Position numbers and translations under genes: made by a program
NCBI GenBank assembly: GCA_031259965.1
Contig: JAIRKT010000103.1
Span: 1-33,531, forward strand
DNA: 33,531 bases
Direction: 5' to 3'
Source of the DNA: Christensenellaceae bacterium
GTDB taxonomy: Bacteria; Bacillota; Clostridia; Christensenellales; DTU072
Notes under the pieces: model-generated
Seen by the model: the letters and a program-made list of their open reading frames with translations, nothing else
Told to the model about the DNA's origin: nothing
Database searches by the model: none
Shown here: piece after piece, positions 1-10,236 of the stretch
Position numbering within the stretch: the first letter of the stretch is position 1
Layout of the letters: each line of letters opens with the position of its first letter

Positions 1-2
1 TT

Positions 3-86
3 GAGAGTGGAATCAAAGATATTGTTGCTCCTTTATCAAAGCGACAACGAGATGTACTAACAGCCTTGAAAATTATACCTCTCTAA
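3..86 (+). CDS. C-terminal fragment of an upstream CDS running in from the window edge, possibly a transcriptional regulator
   Basis: Frame 3 is open from the window start to TAA at 84-86: ESGIKDIVAPLSKRQRDVLTALKIIPL*. The 'PLSKRQRDVLTAL' tail resembles MarR-type C-termini, but the fragment is too short to assign. Confidence 0.3.
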   Translation, partial: ESGIKDIVAPLSKRQRDVLTALKIIPL

Positions 87-565
87 TATATACCTTTAAA
101 ATTTATGCGGATTTTACGACATTTATAATTACATTTGTTATTTCAAGCAGTTAGCACCCATACCTCTTCTTGTTGAAGGGAGCGGCTTTTATATAGGCTA
201 TGCCTTGATTAATTTTAAACCTTTGTATCTTATTTTCTTATCCATTGTGCTAAATATATTTTCAAAAGGTGTCTGGGATTTGTATAAATCTGTCAGTGCC
301 TGCGTTTTAGCTTTATGTTATTGTGATTAATTTTAATTTCATGTAATCCATTTGCCTTGCAAGTGCCGCGAGTCCCCATCCCCATAATCACATACAGTTG
401 CTCCACAACTAGTTAAAATCGACACTGTCGCTTTGCAGTATGGCACACTAAGGTGTTATTTTAGTATTGGTAATTAAGCCAGAAAGCGTATTTGTCACGA
501 TTTACAATTTTCAAAAATTCGGGAAGTAGCAATCAAACATATTGTAAAGCGCTGAAAGCGGAGTG

Positions 566-1840
566 TTAAAACTCGTTATGAGGGAGTTCTTCTTCGTTAT
601 CTGGAGATGATATAGTTTCGATTTTTTCTAATTTTCTTTTTATAGTGTCCGTCTTTTTTCCAGCTTCTTCTAAACTTTTAGAAGCGGTATTTAATTGTCC
701 TTGAGCTTTAGTTACAATTTCAGCAAAAAGGTGGAACTCTTTTTTAAAGGTAGATAAGGCAGAATAAATTTCTTTGCTATATTTGCTAATGGTAATATTT
801 TTAAAACCTTGTCTGACAACCCCTAGCATAGCAGAAATATTAGTTGGACCTGCTGGGATTATTTTGTAAGTGTTCTGCAATTCATCTAACAATCCACGTT
901 GTTTTAAAACTTCAGCGAATAGTCCCTCTGTAGGTAAATACATTACGGCAAAATCAGTTGTTTTGGGAGGCAGTATGTATTTTTCACTAATACGCTTTGC
1001 TTCGGCTTTGACGCGCGAACAAAAACCTGTGAGGCTTTTGTTATAGTTCTCACTATCTCCTTCAATATATGCATCAGTCATTCTTTGATAATCTTCTGTC
1101 GGGAATTTTACGTCTATAGGCAAGTAAACCTTGCTAGATTCACTACCAGGCAAAATGATCGCAAAATCAACTCTCCCTCTGTCGCCCACATCTCCCACAT
1201 TAGAATTTTTTTCGTACTGATCAGGTGTTAAGATATCACTTAAAATTGATTCTAAAGAAATTTCGCCCCATGTGCCTCGACTTTTAACGTTGGTTAAAGT
1301 TTTTCTTAATTCAACCACACCATCAGATAAGGTGTGCATTTCTCCTAATCCCTTGCTCACCGCTTCAAGGCGATCCGAAATAAGATTAAATGATTTAGTT
1401 AAGCGTTCATCTAGAGTGCTTGACAACTTCTCGTCGACAGTTTCACGCATTCTTTCGAGTTGTACATTGTTATCATGTCTCACATCGTTTAGAACCTGTC
1501 TTAATTCGATTCGAGTCTCATACAATCCGCTCTTCAAGCTTTCGCGCATTTCCGATATTTTTTGAGTGTTTACTTCACTCATAGCTTGCACATTTGCTAG
1601 GATTTGATTGTTGGTAGAATTAATACCCTTAAACAAAAGATCTCCTATGGATGCACTGAATGCAGAAAGTGAGTGTCGCGTTTCACTAGATGATCGATCG
1701 AAAAGATCACGAATCTCATAATTTTGATCATGTTTTACAGATCGAGAATTGAGTTTAGATATAATTGATAAAATCAAAAATATACAAACTGTTAGTAAAA
1801 CAAAGGTTAAAACAGCAAAAACAACTAATAGCAATTTCAT
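566..1840 (-). CDS. rmuC: DNA recombination protein RmuC family
   Basis: N-terminal TM, coiled coil, then RmuC core motifs (VKSRGTWGEISLESILSDILTPDQYEKN, LPIDVKFPTEDYQRM, FAVMYLPTEGLFAEVL, AGPTNISAMLGVVRQGF). Start placed at 1840 (MKLLLVV) because GGAG lies about 8 nt upstream; the track start at 1864 is less likely. Confidence 0.92.
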   Translation of the reverse strand: MKLLLVVFAVLTFVLLTVCIFLILSIISKLNSRSVKHDQNYEIRDLFDRSSSETRHSLSAFSASIGDLLFKGINSTNNQILANVQAMSEVNTQKISEMRESLKSGLYETRIELRQVLNDVRHDNNVQLERMRETVDEKLSSTLDERLTKSFNLISDRLEAVSKGLGEMHTLSDGVVELRKTLTNVKSRGTWGEISLESILSDILTPDQYEKNSNVGDVGDRGRVDFAIILPGSESSKVYLPIDVKFPTEDYQRMTDAYIEGDSENYNKSLTGFCSRVKAEAKRISEKYILPPKTTDFAVMYLPTEGLFAEVLKQRGLLDELQNTYKIIPAGPTNISAMLGVVRQGFKNITISKYSKEIYSALSTFKKEFHLFAEIVTKAQGQLNTASKSLEEAGKKTDTIKRKLEKIETISSPDNEEELPHNEF

Positions 1841-1995
1841 AACAAGGACTCCATTTAAAAACAAATCTCAAAAGGGTAACACATTTTTAAGATATAATTG
1901 CATTTCACACCTAAACAAAAGATATAATATGCAAGAGGCGCGAAAAGAATGTAACAAAACAAAAACAGGAAGAAGCATAATTGACAGACTATAAT

Positions 1996-3081
1996 CTAAA
2001 CGTTAAATCTAAACAAGACGACATCGCCTTCTTTTAAAACATAATCTTTCCCTTCGCTTCTAACTTTACCACGTTCCTTCGCTGTTGAAAAAGAACCACA
2101 CTCGAGGAGAAGATCGCAATTTATTACTTCTGCGCGAATAAACCCACGTTCAAAGTCAGTGTGGATTTTGCCAGCCCCCTTAGGCGCTTTTGATCCGACT
2201 GGAATAGTCCAGGCCCTGGTTTCTTTTTCGCCTGCTGTTAGAAAACTCATAAGTCCTAGTGCTTTGTATGCTTTAGAAATTAATGTGTCTAAACCAGATT
2301 TATCTAAATTAAGTTCTTCCATAAAAAGAAAGCGTTCGTCTGGTGGGAGCGATGCTAATTCGGCTTCGGTTAAAGCTGAAATTACTACCATTTCACCACC
2401 AGTTTCTTCTACATATTTTTGAATAGCGTTTATGTAAAGTGCGTCCGCCTCCTTGTTGTCAGAAACATTGGCACAGTAGATAACTTTTTTTGATGTGATA
2501 AGCAAAAGCGAATCCAAAAATTCTTGTTCTTCAGTAGTCAAAATCATAGATCTTGCTACCTTTCCTGATTCTAAGTGAGCATAAATTTTTTTCAGAAGTT
2601 CTAATTCCGTCAGCAGCTTTTTATCACCATTTTTGGCTTGTGTGCGCGTTTTGTCTATTCGTCTGGTTAGGGTTTCAAGATCAGACAAAATCAATTCAGT
2701 GTCTATTATTTCTATATCACGCACTGGATCTGGAGCACCATTAACGTGTGTTATGTTTGAATTATCAAAACAGCGCACAACGTGAACAATTGCATCGACT
2801 TCCCTGATCTGGCCTAAGAACTTATTTCCCAAACCCTCTCCCAGACTTGCTCCTTTAACTAGTCCTGCAATATCTACAAATTTCACAGTAGCGTGAACTA
2901 TTTTTTTGCAATCATAAAGGGCAGCCAATTTGTACAATCGTTCATCTGGCACTGCAACGATTCCAACATTGGGTTCAATCGTGCAAAAAGGATAATTAGC
3001 AGTCTCTGCACCAGCAGCTGTAATTGCGTTGAAGAGTGTGCTCTTCCCGACATTCGGTAGTCCTACAATTCCTAGTTCCAT
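1996..3081 (-). CDS. ychF: YchF/OLA1-family P-loop NTPase
   Basis: MELGIVGLPNVGKSTLFNAIT Walker A, NYPFCTIEPNVGIV, C-terminal TGS-like domain ending in KEGDVVLFRFNV. RBS AAGGAA upstream of the start. Confidence 0.97.
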   Translation of the reverse strand: MELGIVGLPNVGKSTLFNAITAAGAETANYPFCTIEPNVGIVAVPDERLYKLAALYDCKKIVHATVKFVDIAGLVKGASLGEGLGNKFLGQIREVDAIVHVVRCFDNSNITHVNGAPDPVRDIEIIDTELILSDLETLTRRIDKTRTQAKNGDKKLLTELELLKKIYAHLESGKVARSMILTTEEQEFLDSLLLITSKKVIYCANVSDNKEADALYINAIQKYVEETGGEMVVISALTEAELASLPPDERFLFMEELNLDKSGLDTLISKAYKALGLMSFLTAGEKETRAWTIPVGSKAPKGAGKIHTDFERGFIRAEVINCDLLLECGSFSTAKERGKVRSEGKDYVLKEGDVVLFRFNV

Positions 3082-3163
3082 AAAAAAATTCCTTATTAAA
3101 GATTTTCAGTCACAATTTATGGGTTATATATTTTTAATTAGCGACTGTTATTTAAGATTTGAT

Positions 3164-3889
3164 TTAGAATTCCAAGCGCTGTCTTGCAATTTCATATAAT
3201 ATTATACCTGTTGCAACCGAAGCATTCAAGGAATTTACCTTACCTCTTTGCGGCAAGGAAATAATTTTATCTGATAACTTTTTAGCAAGTTCAGGCACGC
3301 CGTTTCCTTCGCTTCCAATCACAACAGCTATGTCACCTGAAAGTTTTAGAGAGTAAACAGATTCGCCCTTAGAATCAGCGGAATAAACATTTACAAAATT
3401 ATCCTTTAATGTTCGTATTGCATTGTTTATGTTAGTGACTTTAGCAGTAGGCACATGTGTCGCAGCTCCGGCGCTTGCGCGCATGACAGTGTCGTTAACG
3501 CCCACGGCGCGTCGCTCAGGAATAATAACACCAGTTACACCAACGGACTCACAGACGCGCAAAATTGCGCCCAAATTATGGGGATCCTCTATGCCGGACA
3601 GAATAACGTAGAGTTTGTTTTCACCTGGTTTAGATAGCAACTCATCAAAATCTATATATTTAAATTCAGTAGTTTCTGCTATTATTCGTTGATCCCTCTC
3701 ATTAGGAAATAAAACATCAAGTTTGCTTCGCTCTTCAAATATAATACGTATTCCTTTTTTGCGAGCTTTTGAAATGAAGTCAACAGCCTTTTTGGAGGTC
3801 ATTACGCTATCTTTTCGTATATATATTTTTTCAACAGTCATTTCACTCTCAAGAGCTTCACTTACTGCATTTAATCCGGTTATTATCAT
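3164..3889 (-). CDS. rlmB: SPOUT-family rRNA 2'-O-methyltransferase, RlmB/TrmH type
   Basis: GLNAVSEAL N-terminus; ILSGIEDPHNLGAILRVCESVGVTGVIIPERRAVGVNDTVMRASAGAATHVP; IGSEGNGVPELAKKLSDKIISLPQRGKVNSLNASVATGIILYEIARQR. RBS AGGAGA upstream. Confidence 0.95.
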   Translation of the reverse strand: MIITGLNAVSEALESEMTVEKIYIRKDSVMTSKKAVDFISKARKKGIRIIFEERSKLDVLFPNERDQRIIAETTEFKYIDFDELLSKPGENKLYVILSGIEDPHNLGAILRVCESVGVTGVIIPERRAVGVNDTVMRASAGAATHVPTAKVTNINNAIRTLKDNFVNVYSADSKGESVYSLKLSGDIAVVIGSEGNGVPELAKKLSDKIISLPQRGKVNSLNASVATGIILYEIARQRLEF

Positions 3890-4049
3890 TTAGTATCTCC
3901 TGTTACTATAACATGTTTATTTAATTGATATACTAATAGAATCTTGATTTTTTAGAGTATATGTTGTTCGTTTTCGCATCAAAAACAAAAAATTTTTAAT
4001 GTACGCTACTATAAATTAGCATTTTTTGGAAAGAAGGTCAAGTAATAAT

Positions 4050-4187
4050 TTGAAACCCGAAGATTCTAAAAAGTCATTAAAGTTACCTACAGAGCGGAAA
4101 CATTCGACAAACAATCAAGACAAGGCGAGAACCTTAACTTTTATTATTATAGGCACTACATTTACGATTGCTTTTAATCGTTTGTAG
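4050..4187 (+). CDS. Possible 45-aa small ORF with TTG start and one hydrophobic segment, or a remnant of one
   Basis: TTG-initiated LKPEDSKKSLKLPTERKHSTNNQDKARTLTFIIIGTTFTIAFNRL*. A purine-rich GGAAAGAAGG lies upstream. No family recognised. Confidence 0.25.
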   Translation: MKPEDSKKSLKLPTERKHSTNNQDKARTLTFIIIGTTFTIAFNRL

Positions 4188-4237
4188 GAAGTAGAAAATT
4201 TTGTCTGAGTTTAAAATTTACAATAGTGTAAATTGTT

Positions 4238-4517
4238 TTGAAAACCGAGAGATCTAATTTTAAAGAGTTAGCAATTTTATTAAACAAACTTTATGAATCT
4301 GCCTCCTATTATAGATTAATTATATAGTGAGAGTCTGCATTTATATAGTGAGAGTCTGCATTTGTTTAAGCAAAAATTGGTAAACAAATTAGAGTTTCGC
4401 AGCTACTTTAGTGATGAGAGGATGAGAAAAAAGAGAGAGCAAGCTGCAGAGAAAACTAAATACACTTTAAAAGATAGAGTGCTTCTTAAAAGCAAAGGAA
4501 AAAGAATGAGTCATTAG
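4238..4517 (+). pseudogene. Possible decayed coding remnant in two frames (4238-4327 and 4320-4517)
   Basis: LKTERSNFKELAILLNKLYESASYYRLII* and, one frame off, LYSESLHLYSESLHLFKQKLVNKLEFRSYFSDERMRKKREQAAEKTKYTLKDRVLLKSKGKRMSH*. Similar hydrophilic helical composition, separated by a frameshift at a tandem repeat. Confidence 0.3.
4321..4362. repeat. Two perfect tandem copies of a 21-bp unit TATATAGTGAGAGTCTGCATT
   Basis: Direct reading: 4321-4341 and 4342-4362 are identical. Confidence 0.95.
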
Positions 4518-4657
4518 TTTAACTTTGATTTAGAAAGACCCTTGTTTTAGAGTTAAAGAAAACAGAATCCATAGAAAACTGAGGAATAAACAAGAGTGTA
4601 GAAGCTCAGAAAGTCATAGTTTTAATGGCTTTAGTACTCTGTAAATCCAAACAATTT

Positions 4658-7600
4658 CTAATCTTTATTTGAAGAACAAACGCTAGGTTTAATGTATTTT
4701 AAAAGTTTATTAACAACTTCGTCTGTATCTATGGGTTTTCCCACATGGTCATCCATTCCAGATGCGATGCATTTTTCAATGTCTTCTTTAAAAACGTTTG
4801 CCGTCATGGCGACAATAGGAATATATTTAGCTTTTGCGAGATTAAGAGCCCTTATTTTTCTTGTTGTTTGATAGCCATCCTGTTCAGGCATATGAATATC
4901 CATAAATATTATATCATAAGCAGAGGGGTTTTTAATAAATTTTTCATATGCTATTACTCCGTTCTCAGCCTCGTCAATAATAATTTCAGTTTTCTCTAGT
5001 AATCCTCTAACAATCTCACGGTTGATTTCAATATCTTCAGCTAAAAGAATTCTTTTGTTTTTAAATATACCATCAAGATTTTTGTTTGTGAGGTTTGAAT
5101 CAGACGCAGGTGCAGTTGCATTCTCGTGCGATCCAATATTCATTTTTACGGTGAAAACAAATTCGGCACCATTGCCCAGCTCAGAATTAACAGTGATGCT
5201 GCCTCCCATCATTTCAATAATGCGCTTTGATATTGCAAGCCCTAAACCGGTGCCGCCGAATTTGCGTGCAATGCCACCATCGGCCTGTTCAAATGAGTGA
5301 AATAGTTTTTGTTGATTTTCTTTTGAAATGCCTATTCCAGTATCACGTATCGACATGCATAAAACACACTCAAGTGGGTTGGGAGAGGCTACAAGGGAAG
5401 CTTTTAAAATTATAATGCCATTATCGGGCGTAAATTTAACTGCGTTTGATAATAAATTAGTTATAACCTGTGCTATGCGCTGTTCATCGCCAATTAAAAG
5501 CGGTGGGATTCTTTCGTCTATGTCAGAGGTAAACAGCTGTTTTTTCTCGTCAATTCTAAACCTGACAACATCAATGACGCGGACTAACATTTTCATAAAA
5601 TCAAATTCAACTGGTGATAATTCAAACTTATTAGCTTCAATTTTAGCCATGTCGAGGATGTCGTTTATAACGCCTAACAGATGTATAGAAGCCTCACTTA
5701 TTTTATGCAGGCAATAATCCTTCTTTGTTATGTCCGCATCTGTTGAATTTGCGATATTAGTCATGCCAATAATTGCATTCATAGGTGTTCTCATCTCATG
5801 TGACATGCGTGCCAAGAACTCGCCTTTAGCCTTGTTGGATTCATCGGCGTGGTTTTTTGCGACCATTAACTCGCGTTCAAGCCGTCGCATTTCTGTTATG
5901 TCTATACCAATAAAACCGAAGCCGTTGTTATAGAATTCGGTTGGGAAAATTGATGCCATCAAGGTTATGGTGGCTCCAGTTTTTATTGTAATTTCAAACT
6001 CATAAGTAAGAGCCGCATTTGATCCGAGGTTTGAGTATATTGTGTTTAATATGCTATCAGTGCGTTCACCAAAAAAGAGTCTAAGTCCATCTTTCATCAA
6101 TTCTTCATATGAATAATGTAAAATTGCGGAAGCACCATTGTTTATATATTCAAACATACCATTTTCATTTATGTATGCTATAAATTGTGGAGAGGCATTA
6201 ACGATAGATGACATTCTTTCAGAAATTTCTTCTGCGTCTATCCTTGCTATAACACCCGAAATCAAATTTGAAAAAAGTTTAAGCACATCAATATTTTCAG
6301 TAGAGTTTTCGTCGCTTAATAGCGATGAAGTAGCGTTTAGTGTGCCTCTAAAAGTGTTTGCTACGCATAGAGGAATAATAAGTGTTGAGGGCGCATTATC
6401 TGGTGCAATATTTTTTAATATGTCAGAATCATTCGGTCCATCAAAGAGCAAAAATTCAGTTGATTTTGAAACAAAAGAATCGTAAACTATATTGCCTTCT
6501 TCTAATTTTGATATAAGGGTTTCAGGATCTTTGGGTATTAAATTTGGAAGAGCGCAATGCCAACCATATTTGTATTTTAAACAAGTACAGTCGTCAGATG
6601 CCACCGAAATATACAGAGAATCTAAATTTAAAAAGTCACCCATAGCATACAGAGATTTTTCGATTAGAGTGGATGTATTTTCGTTAGAAATAAAACCTTG
6701 TGTAACATTTGACAAAATTTCTTGTTGTTTTAGACGTTTGTTTAAAGAATATTCAGCTTTTTTAATGTCTGTTATATCTACTGAATGCTGAATGCTCGCC
6801 TGCTTGCCACGGGTCCATCGGATAGTGCAACCTGAGGTTCTGTAATAGTGATCGTTATAAGGATCATATTCTTCCCACATAGTAACGATATCGCTGGTTT
6901 GTGCAATATGTGGAGGGAGAGATTTGTATATATTTCTTTGAGGAAGCGCACTAGTGCGTGGCTTTCCTACTACAGAATCTGTAACGCAACAGTCCCTTTT
7001 CATTTTGTCGTTTATAAACAGAATTTCATCTGTCTCAAAATCTGATACGCAAATGTTAGACTCCATCCCATTAAATATGTTTGTAAAAACGTCTACAGAT
7101 ATCTGAGATTCTCTAAGTCTAATAATCATTTTATTAATAGAGGTTATTAAACTGGATAATTCTACAGATGGTCCATACTTCGCAAGGTTAATCACGCCTT
7201 GTGCATCTTCCTCAAAATCCGCATCATCGGTTTTACTTATATCTAAACTCAACTTACTAATCGGACGGACAATTATTCGCAGAATCAACCAAAAAGCAAC
7301 TACAGACGCCAGTATGCTAGAGGCTATTAAGACTATAATAGTAAGGGTTATGTTTCTATAACCCTCGGCAAAAACTGTGCGAGGACTTTTAATTAACAAA
7401 TAGGAATCTCCACCAATCATATCAAATTCGAATTGAATTGTAGAGGATGTGAAATTAGAGTCCTCAACTTTGTTTTTGCCTTTTATTATTGAAGATGTTG
7501 GTAATATTTCAAAACTCATAGCTTGATAATGAGTTATAGACATAAAGTAATCTGAATTGAGAATAACGCCCAAAGTAACTGTACCATGAAACACAGAATC

Positions 7601-8203
7601 TTCAACATCATTCAAAACAGGTGTATTAACTGCGAGATATGAGACAGTGTCTATAAAGAATATAGCACTATTTGCATGTGATGGGATGCCATCTATATAT
7701 TCAGAGTTTGTATATGACTCTGACGTTAGATTATGTAAGTCCAATGGCATATTTTCTCTTAATGAAGGATTTAGAAAAGTTGTTTTGCGTGTTTTGATGT
7801 CAAAGGCGTCTTCGTAAACTATTTTGCCAGCAGCATTACGAACTATTATAAAATTATAACCATGTACGGCGAGAAAGTTGTTAGCGCTATATGCTTCAGT
7901 CATAAAATCATAAAATGCATCTTCATTCGAAGATGTCTCTTCTACAGCAACAACCACATCGGGCCAAACAGACATGTCATCTGTTGTAACGATCATTGAT
8001 ATTACTTCGTCTTCGAATAAACCTTTTGTTAAAGAATTTTGATCATTTATATACTGATCCTCTGCTGCGAGCAAAATATCTTCCATGGAATCTTTAATCC
8101 AAAACAAGAACATTAGCGAAAACAGTGCTACTAGGATAGAGAATATTATAGCTAGCAATATATTCAAAGATGGTTTTTTTGGTCGTTTGGAAGTGACTTC
8201 CAT
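4658..8203 (-). CDS. Membrane-bound hybrid sensor histidine kinase (extracellular sensor, TM, PAS/GAF/PAS-like, HisKA, HATPase_c, receiver)
   Basis: GEFLARMSHEMRTPMNAIIGMTNIA (HisKA), NLLSNAVKFTP and DTGIGISKENQQKLFHSFEQADGGIARKFGGTGLGLAISKRIIEMMGG (HATPase), RILLAEDIEINREIV...YDIIFMDIHMPEQDGYQTTRKIR...MTANVF..DHVGKPID (REC). AGGAGT RBS upstream. Confidence 0.93.
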   Translation of the reverse strand: MEVTSKRPKKPSLNILLAIIFSILVALFSLMFLFWIKDSMEDILLAAEDQYINDQNSLTKGLFEDEVISMIVTTDDMSVWPDVVVAVEETSSNEDAFYDFMTEAYSANNFLAVHGYNFIIVRNAAGKIVYEDAFDIKTRKTTFLNPSLRENMPLDLHNLTSESYTNSEYIDGIPSHANSAIFFIDTVSYLAVNTPVLNDVEDSVFHGTVTLGVILNSDYFMSITHYQAMSFEILPTSSIIKGKNKVEDSNFTSSTIQFEFDMIGGDSYLLIKSPRTVFAEGYRNITLTIIVLIASSILASVVAFWLILRIIVRPISKLSLDISKTDDADFEEDAQGVINLAKYGPSVELSSLITSINKMIIRLRESQISVDVFTNIFNGMESNICVSDFETDEILFINDKMKRDCCVTDSVVGKPRTSALPQRNIYKSLPPHIAQTSDIVTMWEEYDPYNDHYYRTSGCTIRWTRGKQASIQHSVDITDIKKAEYSLNKRLKQQEILSNVTQGFISNENTSTLIEKSLYAMGDFLNLDSLYISVASDDCTCLKYKYGWHCALPNLIPKDPETLISKLEEGNIVYDSFVSKSTEFLLFDGPNDSDILKNIAPDNAPSTLIIPLCVANTFRGTLNATSSLLSDENSTENIDVLKLFSNLISGVIARIDAEEISERMSSIVNASPQFIAYINENGMFEYINNGASAILHYSYEELMKDGLRLFFGERTDSILNTIYSNLGSNAALTYEFEITIKTGATITLMASIFPTEFYNNGFGFIGIDITEMRRLERELMVAKNHADESNKAKGEFLARMSHEMRTPMNAIIGMTNIANSTDADITKKDYCLHKISEASIHLLGVINDILDMAKIEANKFELSPVEFDFMKMLVRVIDVVRFRIDEKKQLFTSDIDERIPPLLIGDEQRIAQVITNLLSNAVKFTPDNGIIILKASLVASPNPLECVLCMSIRDTGIGISKENQQKLFHSFEQADGGIARKFGGTGLGLAISKRIIEMMGGSITVNSELGNGAEFVFTVKMNIGSHENATAPASDSNLTNKNLDGIFKNKRILLAEDIEINREIVRGLLEKTEIIIDEAENGVIAYEKFIKNPSAYDIIFMDIHMPEQDGYQTTRKIRALNLAKAKYIPIVAMTANVFKEDIEKCIASGMDDHVGKPIDTDEVVNKLLKYIKPSVCSSNKD

Positions 8204-8411
8204 GAAAAGACTCCTGAAGGTGAGGTTTGATTAAAACTGAATACAATAATATATTAAAAAAGTTAATTAGTTTTGTAAAGGAATGTTAATAACTTTTTAA
8301 TATAGAGAAAAGCAATGAATGCAATTGCGTGTTAAAAACCAAAGAAAAGAGAAAGGATGAATTAATGTAGGTTTTAAACAAGAGCAATAAACGAAAACAA
8401 AGGTTGTTTGA

Positions 8412-10235
8412 TTATTCTGATAAACCTATTAAATCATTCCATATTTTTGCCCAACAATTAACATACTTAAAGGGAATATGAACATCCTTATAAAACGTCA
8501 TAAGATTAAGTTTAACACGTTTTGCAATTTCATAACGGAAATTTAAAGGAAGAGAAATATTGTTAACCTTAGTAAAATCATAAATCTGGGTTATAAGGCT
8601 AGTTCCTTTTTTAAATTGAAATCCTGGGACTATTTCGCTTAGATACAATCTAGCAGAGAGTTCGATATAATTTTCAGGAAACAAGTCTTCGATAAAAACT
8701 GCGTTCTTTAAATAATCAGATATTAGTTTTACTTTTTGAGGGGCTGATTTATATTTTCTGTAAACCAAACGATCCTTAATTTTTAGACCAATTTCGTCGC
8801 TAGACAAAAGCACAGCCGGGAAGTCTCCACTATCACTAAACATCGAACAAATAGAGTCTATGCCAGAGACGCCTGCCGCAAAAACGGAAGTTTGATAGAC
8901 TGTAGGCAATCTGCGCTTGGAAAAAAGAATATTTCGAATAAGAGAAAGGTATGATTCATCTTCTTCATTTAAGACTATTATAGGCAGACATCCCGCTAAT
9001 GATTTTTCAGCAACAAACAAACCCAAAGATGATTGGATTGGAAACAGTGATAGTTCGTTTGTTTTATCCTCTGTTATAACCAAATCAGCACTCACACAAG
9101 AATGTCCTGTATTGTCCTTATAAACAACCCTAACATTATTCATGTTTTTAGCAGGTATCATGTAAGAAGAATGAGTGTTATATAAGACCTGAGAACATTC
9201 ACTAACTTTCAAAAAATAGTCAGCTAGCCGCCTTTGAGTTATTGGGTGCATAGCTGCACCTGCTTCGTCAAACATTAGCAATGTGTTACCCATATCAGAT
9301 GTGAGTCCTGTTATAGAGAAAGTGAGAAAGTGCGCAAAAAAGCGTCTAAAACCAGTGCTGCGATTCTCGAGATTATATGCTTTTTTACTTTTCTTATCAA
9401 TAATTTTAATTGTTATACCTCTATTGTAACCTTCAAAAGAGATAATAGTATCATCTTTACACCAACATTCCAAAAATTGTTCGTTAAGTTTTTCGAATCC
9501 CTTTTTAATGCGGTTGTGGAATAGAGGCACTGCCTCTAGTACATCGCGGAAGTCTATTTCTTCAGAGCTATCGGATTTGAGTTTTTGCGAGGCTTCCGCT
9601 ATGGTTTTTACAAGATTTGTCTCCCATATATCAAGACAAGTTAATAGTCTGCTAAACATCCGTTCAGATGATGTTAAAATTGTGTTTTTTGCTACTCCAC
9701 TTAGTTTTTCTGCAAGTGTTAGAAAATCTATATTACCAGACACTTCTGTGACTTCCTGATAATAGAGGAATTGTGGCATAAGAGATAAAATATATTCGTT
9801 AGCTAGCGCCTTTTTGTCTTCTGGTAGGTCTTTTGTCGCATCTATTTCATAAGTGCCCGAATATGTTTTGGAAACAACGATAGAGCCTCTGGGAAGATAA
9901 ATTTCGCAAAGCGCTTTTAGTTTTGCGTTTATCTCATTGGTTATTGAAAATTCACCACGCACAAAAACAGTGTCATTTAAGAGTGGTATAATGGAATCGA
10001 CCCGATCTATGGGCACATCGTCTGAAATTTTTATTGTTGCAATATCGTGAACTAGAGCTTTGCTTTTTAAAAGAGAATCTAGCATGCGCGGCGTTGTCAG
10101 CTTTAGAAGGGCATAAAACAGGGTAGTTTTACCAGATTCATTATCGCCAGCAAAAACCGTTACATCTTGACAATCAATCCATCCGCTATCTATGAATGCA
10201 CGGAAATCTGTAACTCTAAATCTAAGTAATCTCAT
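8412..10235 (-). CDS. OLD-like AAA-family ATPase with a C-terminal TOPRIM-like region that appears degenerate
   Basis: MRLLRFRVTDFRAFIDSGWIDCQDVTVFAGDNESGKTTLFYALLKL (Walker A); LLMFDEAGAAMHPITQRRLADYFLKVSECSQVLYNTHSSYMI (Walker B, D-loop, H-switch); C-terminal IIVLNEEDESYLSLIRNIL ... AVLLSSDEIGLKIKDR in the TOPRIM positions. Confidence 0.75.
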   Translation of the reverse strand: MRLLRFRVTDFRAFIDSGWIDCQDVTVFAGDNESGKTTLFYALLKLTTPRMLDSLLKSKALVHDIATIKISDDVPIDRVDSIIPLLNDTVFVRGEFSITNEINAKLKALCEIYLPRGSIVVSKTYSGTYEIDATKDLPEDKKALANEYILSLMPQFLYYQEVTEVSGNIDFLTLAEKLSGVAKNTILTSSERMFSRLLTCLDIWETNLVKTIAEASQKLKSDSSEEIDFRDVLEAVPLFHNRIKKGFEKLNEQFLECWCKDDTIISFEGYNRGITIKIIDKKSKKAYNLENRSTGFRRFFAHFLTFSITGLTSDMGNTLLMFDEAGAAMHPITQRRLADYFLKVSECSQVLYNTHSSYMIPAKNMNNVRVVYKDNTGHSCVSADLVITEDKTNELSLFPIQSSLGLFVAEKSLAGCLPIIVLNEEDESYLSLIRNILFSKRRLPTVYQTSVFAAGVSGIDSICSMFSDSGDFPAVLLSSDEIGLKIKDRLVYRKYKSAPQKVKLISDYLKNAVFIEDLFPENYIELSARLYLSEIVPGFQFKKGTSLITQIYDFTKVNNISLPLNFRYEIAKRVKLNLMTFYKDVHIPFKYVNCWAKIWNDLIGLSE

Positions 10236-10236
10236 T

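Noticed and set aside
90-330. Open stretch reading ...PIPLLVEGSGFYIGYALINFKPLYLIFLSIVLNIFSKGVWDLYKSVSACVLALCYCD*
   Set aside because: No plausible start or RBS, no family recognised; could be chance in AT-rich DNA.
1272-1565. Plus-strand track ORFs inside rmuC, ychF, rlmB, the kinase, the ATPase and the giant gene (e.g. 1272-1565, 2159-2422, 5022-5300, 6138-6485, 9508-9759, 21469-21702)
   Set aside because: Antisense shadows of well-supported genes; no recognisable domains or convincing RBS.
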